Assembly: GCA_013375355.1 (NCBI GenBank)
Contig: JABXJV010000213.1
Coordinates: forward strand, 1-26,114
Source of the DNA: Candidatus Helarchaeota archaeon
GTDB lineage: Archaea > Asgardarchaeota > Lokiarchaeia > Helarchaeales > JABXJV01
DNA: 26,114 bases
Reading direction: 5' to 3'
Shown here: positions 16,818-23,124 of the stretch, piece by piece
How positions within the stretch are numbered: position 1 is the stretch's first letter
Layout: each line of letters begins with the position of its first letter
Made by a program: the position numbers and the translations under genes
Notes under the pieces: model-generated
The model's database searches: none
Told to the model about the DNA's origin: nothing
What the model saw: only the letters and a program-made list of their open reading frames with translations

Positions 16818-17858
16818 TTAAAGTTTAATGAAATGTATATCTAAATCTTTGGCGGCCATGTGCTCATACTTTCCAGTTATCCCAAGTTTGCCCTCATGAT
16901 CAACTTGGCGTGCCATATGTCCATAAGGGGTCCCATTTTTTATTCCTTCTGTAATAAATGTATGACGCAATGAATGAAAAGTTCGTCCTTGCTTCTCTAT
17001 ACTTGTTAGCCTTAGTACTTTGTACAATATGCGATTCATAGAGGGTATAGAAAGCTCTCCGGAATTCCTGGATAGAAAAACTGTATCAGAATTATGAGTT
17101 TTATTATGAATATATTGATATAACTCCTTACAAAACTGCTTTTCAATACGAACCCGAATTTTACCCCTTTCTTCTTGGTTTTCTTCAGTCTTTCCCTTCC
17201 TTAAAATTTTTACAGTTGGTATACAGTTCTCACATTGTTTAGAACAATAAAAACAATCTAAATCATGCTTTTTTAATTGTCTTACAGCTGTATTACGTGC
17301 TCCAGTTCCCACAGCGCTGAATTTTAGTATTAAATAATTTCTAAGACTCAATGCTGGATATCTATTATTTTGTAACTCCTTAGATGCTTCTAAAATTTTT
17401 TTAAGCTCATTAATTCTGAATGGCAATTTTTCTTTCTTTACTGCTTTAACTCTTTCAAAATTTGATATATCCTCATATTCTTCAATTTCATTTCTGAGTT
17501 TTTCGATTTGTGCACCAAAATCTTTACCAGAACGTTTTTTTCTTCTTAAAACCCTTCTCTTAATTCCTATCATATATTTTACAAACGACTTCATTGCCGA
17601 AATTCTTCTATTAATTGTTGAACCTGAACATTTTCTCGTTCTCATTACTTCTACATAATCTTCAAGGTCTTCAATTAAGATATTCTCAATATTCTGAATC
17701 CCTGTATTTTGGCAAAAATCCAAAATATCATAACGATAATTGCGTATAAGTGATTTTGATTTGCCCTCTTTCTTCTTCTTTTCTAAAAATTTTTCAATAA
17801 TTGACAAGGACCCACTAATTTCAAATTTCTTCTCCCCAAATTCAATATCAATTACCAT
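16818..17858 (-). CDS. Tyrosine recombinase/integrase with a four-Cys insertion
   Basis: The 346-residue protein has an N-terminal SAM-like core-binding domain (about 15-100) and a C-terminal catalytic domain with R188 (GTGARNTAV), H295-x-x-R298 (HSLRHTF), H321 (VDHEG) and nucleophile Y331 (GKYEHM). All main catalytic residues are present, so it should be active in strand exchange. Right after the first Arg box sits CFYCSKQCENC (C202, C205, C209, C212), a likely zinc-binding loop. A Lys/Arg-rich linker (about 100-112) joins the domains. SD-like GGATCC lies about 8 bases before the ATG, and a 17-bp perfect inverted repeat is 17 bases upstream. No other phage or transposon gene is near, so it is either a chromosome-maintenance recombinase or a relic of an integrated element. 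Confidence 0.9.
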   Translation of the reverse strand: MVIDIEFGEKKFEISGSLSIIEKFLEKKKKEGKSKSLIRNYRYDILDFCQNTGIQNIENILIEDLEDYVEVMRTRKCSGSTINRRISAMKSFVKYMIGIKRRVLRRKKRSGKDFGAQIEKLRNEIEEYEDISNFERVKAVKKEKLPFRINELKKILEASKELQNNRYPALSLRNYLILKFSAVGTGARNTAVRQLKKHDLDCFYCSKQCENCIPTVKILRKGKTEENQEERGKIRVRIEKQFCKELYQYIHNKTHNSDTVFLSRNSGELSIPSMNRILYKVLRLTSIEKQGRTFHSLRHTFITEGIKNGTPYGHMARQVDHEGKLGITGKYEHMAAKDLDIHFIKL

Positions 17859-17875
17859 TATCAGGATCCTTTATC

Positions 17876-17923
17876 ACTTTATGAATGAAATATAACTGGA
17901 TTTCACTATTTCATTCATAAAGT
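17876..17923. repeat. Perfect 17-bp inverted repeat upstream of the recombinase gene
   Basis: The left arm ACTTTATGAATGAAATA (17876-17892) and the right arm TATTTCATTCATAAAGT (17907-17923) are exact reverse complements separated by 14 bases. The total is 48 bp. A third copy of the inner ATTTCA lies in the spacer (17900-17905), allowing an alternative shorter hairpin. The element is 17 bases upstream of the recombinase start, in the 172-base gap shared with the aldolase-family gene. The layout resembles paired recombinase half-sites, though the arms are longer than the 11-13 bp of dif or loxP; it may otherwise be an operator for the recombinase promoter. Confidence 0.8.
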
Positions 17924-18030
17924 CTCATTAATATTAAAAAGAAAGTAACATTTGGAGAATATAAGGAGTATATTTGGGACTATAACGAATAATCTTAATA
18001 TTAGAATGCTTAGTATTGTATGTGATTTAA

Positions 18031-18861
18031 ATGAGTTCAATAGGAAAAGCAATTAGACTTGAGCGTATAATTGATAGAAATACAAAAAAAACTATAATAA
18101 TTCCAATGGACCACGGAATGTCAGTGGGACCTATAAAAGGAATTATAAATTTAAGTGAAATGATAAATAAAGTTGTTGAAGGAGGAGCCAATGCCATATT
18201 ACACCATATAGGTATGCCGATTTACGGTCATAGAAAATATGGTAGGGATGTAGGATTAATTATACACCTTTCTGCTTCTACCAGCTTAGGTCCATTCCCA
18301 AATTCTAAAGTTCAAGTTACTAGTATTGAAGATGCAATCAAATTTGGTGCTGATGCAGTCTCGGTTCATATCAATATTGGTAACGAACGAGAAGAAGAGA
18401 TGTTGGCGACATTAGGAAAAGTATCAAGTAAAGCTTTCATTTGGGGTATGCCACTTTTAGCTATGATGTATCCCAGAGGACATGATATAAGAAACGAACA
18501 TGATGTTCAAGTTGTAAAACATGTTGCTAGAATAGCCGCTGAACTTGGTGCAGATATAGTAAAAACAAATTATACAGGCTCTATCGAGACTTTTAAAGAA
18601 GTGACAAGGGGTTGTGGAGCTCCTGTTGTTATTGCTGGAGGGCCTAAAATAAAAGAAGATGAGAAAAGTAGTCCGGTAGAAAAATTATTAAAGATGACTA
18701 AAGATTCTATTGAAGCAGGGGGAAGTGGTGTGGCATATGGACGAAATGTATTTCAGGCCAAAAATCCAACAGTGCTTGTAAAAACATTAAGTAGGATAAT
18801 TCATCAAAATTGGAGCATTGAAGAAGCTTTAAAAGAATATAATAAAGAAATTAAAAAGTAA
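18031..18861 (+). CDS. 2-amino-3,7-dideoxy-D-threo-hept-6-ulosonate synthase (AroA'-type class I aldolase)
   Basis: The 276-residue protein is a DeoC/LacD-type (beta/alpha)8 aldolase. It matches the archaeal ADH synthase family: [28 protein letters not shown] with the catalytic-site Asp27, [23 protein letters not shown], and [10 protein letters not shown] with K178 as the Schiff-base lysine. VIAGGPK and [11 protein letters not shown] form the phosphate-binding end. The enzyme makes the first intermediate of the archaeal route to 3-dehydroquinate and aromatic amino acids; close relatives act as fructose-1,6-bisphosphate aldolases, so that is the alternative. Its AroB' partner is not in the window. 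GTGAT (18022-18026) precedes the ATG by 4 bases. It is convergent with the GH29-like gene. Confidence 0.88.
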   Translation: MSSIGKAIRLERIIDRNTKKTIIIPMDHGMSVGPIKGIINLSEMINKVVEGGANAILHHIGMPIYGHRKYGRDVGLIIHLSASTSLGPFPNSKVQVTSIEDAIKFGADAVSVHINIGNEREEEMLATLGKVSSKAFIWGMPLLAMMYPRGHDIRNEHDVQVVKHVARIAAELGADIVKTNYTGSIETFKEVTRGCGAPVVIAGGPKIKEDEKSSPVEKLLKMTKDSIEAGGSGVAYGRNVFQAKNPTVLVKTLSRIIHQNWSIEEALKEYNKEIKK

Positions 18862-18875
18862 TCCTTTTTTACAAG

Positions 18876-20258
18876 TCATTTTCCTTCACAAATTCTTATT
18901 ATTGTATCTGTTCTATCAATATCTTCCTTAGATAATGATAATATAATTTCATTTTCTTGTTTTTTAAATCGTAGTTCCTTTAAATCTGGTTCAAGAATTA
19001 TTTTTTCAATATTTCCCCATAGTTCTTGAGAAAATGTAAGTGTAAGTTCCTCTTTATGACCATTAAAATTGATTATATGAATTAGATTATCATTACCATA
19101 GATAGAACCAATAGTTCCAAAATCTTTCTTGTTCAATTCAATTCCCGGGACTTTTTTCCCTTTATAATTCATAGGAACAGCTTCTGTAAATAATAAGCGC
19201 CTTGGTTTATACCATTTTCCAAGATGTTCTAATTGTTGAGCTGGTTCTGGATATAATTCACCATTCATCTGTGCAGCCATTCCAAAACCAAATTTTCCCC
19301 CATTAGCCATAACTATAGCGGCCATTCGAAATATTTCATAAGGATCAGATCTAGTTAATGGGGCATCCCACGCCTTTGCGGCTGGACCAACTAATTCCCA
19401 TGGTTTTTTTAATTTTCTGTATCTATTTCCTTGTTGCCATGCTGTTTTAGTATCATGTGCTTCACCTGATAGATAATGTGCATATTTAAGTTTATAATCA
19501 ATACTTTGATTAAATGTGAGAATGATTTCAGGATACTTCTTTTCCATAAAATACATTACTATATGGGAGGATCTCTCTTTCATGTTTGGAAAATGATACC
19601 AATCCATCCATAATCCAGCTGTTTTATGATTTTCGATCAATTCTACAAGCTGTTTTAACATGTAAATTTCATATTTTAAGGGATTATATGTAAATTCATT
19701 AAAATTGACATCATCGAAAAATTCTTGTTTATATGGGATGTTGTTTCTCTTACTACTAATTTCAAACATAGTTTTAACAAATTTTGCTGTTTCATAAGAT
19801 TCTTTTGCTATAATTTCTTTATTCTTATGATGCATTGCAATAAAAGATGGTGTACAACTTCTGAGTGGTTGAATATCATCAAATTGAGGATTATGATCAA
19901 AAATGCTTGAATAATAATACATAAGTGGAATGCCTGCTTTTTCACTTTCTTCAGAAAGCACCTTAACGTAATCTTCTGGGGTTTTCCAATCAGTATATTT
20001 TGTATCCCAATAACAAATTCCATCATGCCATTTAGCTTCAAAAATGTGGTAATCAACTCCAACTCTTTTTGAAAATTCGACCCATTCTTTCATTTTGCAA
20101 AATGGACCATTAAATTTAAAGTTTCCATCCTTATCCCTCATAGATGCATTAAATTTATCGTAATTTCGGTTCCATATCCAACCAGGTCTCGCTTCTATCT
20201 GATACATAATGGCAAGACCGGGTTTCTCCCACCAATCTTTATCATTTTTATTTGACAT
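18876..20258 (-). CDS. GH29 alpha-L-fucosidase-like glycoside hydrolase
   Basis: The 460-residue protein resembles the catalytic barrel of GH29 fucosidases. FEAKWHDGICYWDTKYTDW (73-91) corresponds to the AKYHDGF-WDSKYT-W signature, and GIPLMYYYS (109-117) to the following strand. GLWMDWY (215-221) carries D219 as predicted nucleophile. A small C-terminal beta domain follows (about 370-460). Several family features are weak, such as the N-terminal HWG box being replaced by MYQIEARPGW. Substrate may therefore differ from alpha-L-fucosides. There is no signal peptide, so it should be cytosolic. The start ATG has a weak GGAT upstream. It is convergent with the aldolase-family gene, 14 bases apart. 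Confidence 0.78.
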   Translation of the reverse strand: MSNKNDKDWWEKPGLAIMYQIEARPGWIWNRNYDKFNASMRDKDGNFKFNGPFCKMKEWVEFSKRVGVDYHIFEAKWHDGICYWDTKYTDWKTPEDYVKVLSEESEKAGIPLMYYYSSIFDHNPQFDDIQPLRSCTPSFIAMHHKNKEIIAKESYETAKFVKTMFEISSKRNNIPYKQEFFDDVNFNEFTYNPLKYEIYMLKQLVELIENHKTAGLWMDWYHFPNMKERSSHIVMYFMEKKYPEIILTFNQSIDYKLKYAHYLSGEAHDTKTAWQQGNRYRKLKKPWELVGPAAKAWDAPLTRSDPYEIFRMAAIVMANGGKFGFGMAAQMNGELYPEPAQQLEHLGKWYKPRRLLFTEAVPMNYKGKKVPGIELNKKDFGTIGSIYGNDNLIHIINFNGHKEELTLTFSQELWGNIEKIILEPDLKELRFKKQENEIILSLSKEDIDRTDTIIRICEGK

Positions 20259-20348
20259 TTTTTATCCAAATTTAAATTTATGTAAATATTAAGATTAACT
20301 TAGCTATTTTTTATTATTGATAAGGAAAAACAACCTGATGATGAAATT

Positions 20349-21065
20349 ATGTCTATAGTCCCTTGTAAGATAATTAGTGTCGGTGAAGCAAGAGAAGTTC
20401 GAGCAAAATTAATTCAAGATTTAGAAGAGATCTTGCAGAATATTGCAGATGGGATTGATGATTCGAGAGCCGAATTGATCAGAACAAATCAAGAATTCCA
20501 TAATATAGTGCAAGAAATTGTGAACCAATTGAAAAACCTCAGAAAAGCTGTTAAACAAGCACTAGACGGCAATTTAAATTCTGATGAGTTATTAAAATAT
20601 ATATGGGCATTTTTTAAGATTTGGGGGCGAATAGATGAGGAGGAGAGGTTAAAAGTAGCTTTAATTGAGATTGAAACTAAAGCGATAATCGCTAATTCGA
20701 AAATTAGGTGGATTTCTGATGCAGAATCCATTATAAAGGATCCAAGTATGGCTCTAAACGAGGATTTGAACTTTACATTTCACGGCAACAGAAAACAGTT
20801 AGCCAAGGAATTCCAATCCCGCTTTTTTAGGTTTATGGGGTATGATGTAGCGTTTATGGTAACACAAAAGGGTTTCCAAATGCGATTAATAAACGATCCT
20901 CCTGTGGAAGCTAAGAGTGGAATATCCCCCATCCAAGCTCTCAAGACAATGGTGGAGGAGTTTCTTAGATGGGAATTGCGGAAGATTGGTTGTCCATGGC
21001 GATTATGGGTAATGTCGGACGACTCCGCAAAGGTAATATTTTGCGTATTTCGTCTAAAAGAGTGA
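20349..21065 (+). CDS. Unrecognised protein with N-terminal coiled coil
   Basis: I do not recognise this 238-residue protein. Residues about 12-100 are continuous amphipathic helix with coiled-coil character (heptads such as EFHNIVQEIVNQLKNLRKAV). The remainder is mixed, with aromatic clusters (FQSRFFRFMGYDVAFMVTQ) and a strand-rich end, WRLWVMSDDSAKVIFCVFRL, that could be a small alpha/beta domain. It has no membrane segment or catalytic motif. GATGATG lies about 5 bases before the ATG. It is divergent from the GH29-like gene and followed by a 270-base gap. Confidence 0.65.
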   Translation: MSIVPCKIISVGEAREVRAKLIQDLEEILQNIADGIDDSRAELIRTNQEFHNIVQEIVNQLKNLRKAVKQALDGNLNSDELLKYIWAFFKIWGRIDEEERLKVALIEIETKAIIANSKIRWISDAESIIKDPSMALNEDLNFTFHGNRKQLAKEFQSRFFRFMGYDVAFMVTQKGFQMRLINDPPVEAKSGISPIQALKTMVEEFLRWELRKIGCPWRLWVMSDDSAKVIFCVFRLKE

Positions 21066-21171
21066 AAATTTAATGAAATTAAGACGATTTAACTTATAAA
21101 ATGCGCTAATTTTAATTGGTATTCTAGGTTGGGCTTATTATTTTCTCTTATTATTCACTTTTTATATTTTA

Positions 21172-21194
21172 TTATTAATATTTTATTAATATTG
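21172..21194. repeat. Direct repeat TTATTAATATT in the gap before the HEAT-TPR pair
   Basis: TTATTAATATT occurs at 21172-21182 and again at 21184-21194, one T apart, within the 270-base AT-rich gap (21066-21335) between the coiled-coil orphan and the first HEAT-TPR gene. It could be part of a terminator or a regulator site; AT-rich background makes chance possible. Apart from this and the TATA candidate at 21276, I see nothing in the gap. Confidence 0.3.
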
Positions 21195-21275
21195 TATCAT
21201 TTTTTAAGTCTAAATAATTTAATCGATAAGATAATTAGCATGAATTTTAGAATTTTTTAAATAATGTCCAATTTC

Positions 21276-21284
21276 TATAAATAA
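21276..21284 (+). promoter_or_regulatory. Candidate TATA box for the HEAT-TPR gene pair
   Basis: TATAAATAA sits 52-60 bases before the ATG at 21336, flanked by TTCTAT and ATAGAA, a small inverted repeat. Transcription starting about 25 bases downstream would leave a leader of about 30 bases. Confidence 0.35.
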
Positions 21285-21335
21285 ATAGAATGTTAATAAG
21301 AATGCATGAATGGAATTAGTTAATGTGTCGTTATT

Positions 21336-22160
21336 ATGTCATCTAGTACTAATAAAGGTATTTTAAAAATAATTAATGATATTAAAAGCAAAACTTTACC
21401 CAGTGATAAATTAATTGAAAGTATTAAAGAAATTGGCAAAATGGGAAATAAATTTTTAGCGCATGATCTAATTCCATTACTAGATGAATTTGATGATGAA
21501 GATATATTATTTCATTTGAGAGAAACCTTAGCAAAATTAAGAATAACTCCCGATTTTTTGAATGATACAGGGCTTGAAAAAGAGGATGAGGGAGATTATG
21601 ACGATGCACTTCAAAAATTTGAATTAAGTGTAAAATTAGATCCTAAATATTATATTTCCTGGTATAATATGGCTCGTATATATGGGAACCAAAAGAAGAA
21701 TTATCAAAAAGCAATAGAATTATTTGAAAAAGCACTTTCAATTAATCCAACTTATGGACCTGGATGGAACAGTTTGGGGAATGTATATTATGATTTAAAA
21801 CAATTTAGCCTTGCAAGACAAGCATATGAAAGAGCAATCCAATGTGTGGGTTATAAAGGTAAACATTATCCCTATTATAACTCGGGACTTGTTTATGAAA
21901 AGATGGGATATCCAAGGAAAGCATTAGAATATTTTTTAAAGTCTGTAGATTTTAAACAAGATTATTCCAGAGCTAGCTATAATGCCGGAAGAACGTATAG
22001 AGAATTAGGAGAACATGAAAAAGCGTATGAATATTTCGCAATGGCATTAAAATATGATCTATCTTATGAGAAGACTATACGGGAACTAGGTGTAAAAGTG
22101 GAAGAAGTAATGACAATGTATTTATTAAAAAAATTAGACAAATTTAAACTGGAGCATTAA
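21336..22160 (+). CDS. HEAT-TPR scaffold protein, first tandem copy
   Basis: The 274-residue protein has an N-terminal helical section (about 1-70) with a HEAT-like unit, FLAHDLIPLLDEFDDEDILF. About five TPR units follow, such as AIELFEKALSINPTYGPGWN, LARQAYERAIQ, ALEYFLKSVDFKQDYSRASY and EKAYEYFAMALKYD. The C-terminus is a Lys-rich helix. No enzymatic motif is present, so a protein-binding adaptor role is expected. It is a close paralogue of the next gene, 48 bases downstream, and the two are surely co-transcribed. The HEAT-plus-TPR combination parallels the separate HEAT and TPR genes at the left end of the window. Confidence 0.85.
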   Translation: MSSSTNKGILKIINDIKSKTLPSDKLIESIKEIGKMGNKFLAHDLIPLLDEFDDEDILFHLRETLAKLRITPDFLNDTGLEKEDEGDYDDALQKFELSVKLDPKYYISWYNMARIYGNQKKNYQKAIELFEKALSINPTYGPGWNSLGNVYYDLKQFSLARQAYERAIQCVGYKGKHYPYYNSGLVYEKMGYPRKALEYFLKSVDFKQDYSRASYNAGRTYRELGEHEKAYEYFAMALKYDLSYEKTIRELGVKVEEVMTMYLLKKLDKFKLEH

Positions 22161-22208
22161 TGGTAAAACCATCAATGCTTGAATTAAATAATTTTATATG
22201 ATGATGAT

Positions 22209-23102
22209 ATGTCTCAAGCTACAAAAAAAAGAATTTCAAAACTCATCAAAGACATTAAAAGCAAAACCCTATCACACGATAAATTAATTGAAAGTATTAA
22301 AGAAATTGGTGTAAAAGGAAATAAGTCCCTTGCAGATGATTTAATTCCATTATTAGATGAATTTGATGAAAAAGATGTAATTACCAATCTTAAAGATACA
22401 ATAAAAAAAATGGGAATAACTGCAGATTTTATGAATCAAGAGGGAATTAAAAAAGAGGATGAAAACGATTTTGACGGCGCAATTCGAATGTATGAGTTAT
22501 GTGTAAAACTTGATCCAAAACATAAATGGGCTTGGTACAATATGGCTCGGATGTACAATAATCAAAAAAATAATAAGGAAAAAGCAATTGAATTATATAA
22601 AGAAGCTGTTTCAGTAGATGAGAATTATGGGGATGCTTGGAATAATATGGGTAATGTTTATTTAGATCTAAATCAATTAAGCCTTGCGAAACAAGCATAC
22701 GAACGAACACTTCAAAGTAAAGGTTATAATTTTAAACATTTTCCTTATTATAACTTGGGTCTGGTTTATAATCGGGTTAATAATCCAAAGAAAGCATTAG
22801 ATTTCTTTTTAAAGGCTTTACAAATAAAAGGAGATTATGCCAGAGCTCTATATCATACTGGAAAAACGTATAGAATATTAGAGGAACACGAAAAAGCATC
22901 TGAATATTTCGCATTAGCATTAGAACATGATAAACATTTTGAAAAGAGTATTAGAGATCTTGGAGTTGTAATGGAAGAGGTCATAACTAAACAAATATTA
23001 AGAAAATTAGATAAATTCGAACCTGATCAAGACAAGAAAGGAAAAAAATTTAAAGATAAACCAGCCAAACCTCATGGGGTTAGAAAACATGGGGTAAGAT
23101 AA
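22209..23102 (+). CDS. HEAT-TPR scaffold protein, second tandem copy with basic tail
   Basis: This 297-residue paralogue aligns with the preceding gene almost from end to end. The stretch KLIESIKEIG is identical in both, and its DNA includes a shared run of about 30 bases. The N-terminal HEAT-like section is followed by TPR units (AIELYKEAVSVDENYGDAWN, LAKQAYERTLQ, ALDFFLKALQIKGDYARALY). It differs by a C-terminal extension of about 25 residues rich in Lys and ending PHGVRKHGVR, a short duplication also visible in DNA as two CATGGGGT copies 15 bases apart. The tail could bind nucleic acid or acidic membranes. It is convergent with the triple-AAA gene, 22 bases away. Confidence 0.85.
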   Translation: MSQATKKRISKLIKDIKSKTLSHDKLIESIKEIGVKGNKSLADDLIPLLDEFDEKDVITNLKDTIKKMGITADFMNQEGIKKEDENDFDGAIRMYELCVKLDPKHKWAWYNMARMYNNQKNNKEKAIELYKEAVSVDENYGDAWNNMGNVYLDLNQLSLAKQAYERTLQSKGYNFKHFPYYNLGLVYNRVNNPKKALDFFLKALQIKGDYARALYHTGKTYRILEEHEKASEYFALALEHDKHFEKSIRDLGVVMEEVITKQILRKLDKFEPDQDKKGKKFKDKPAKPHGVRKHGVR

Positions 23103-23124
23103 AAAATCAAGATGCTGAAAAACA

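Noticed and set aside
16122..18861. An integrated mobile element around the recombinase.
   Set aside because: I found no flanking direct repeats, tRNA, phage, plasmid or transposon genes, and the neighbours are housekeeping or orphan genes. A single recombinase does not establish an element.
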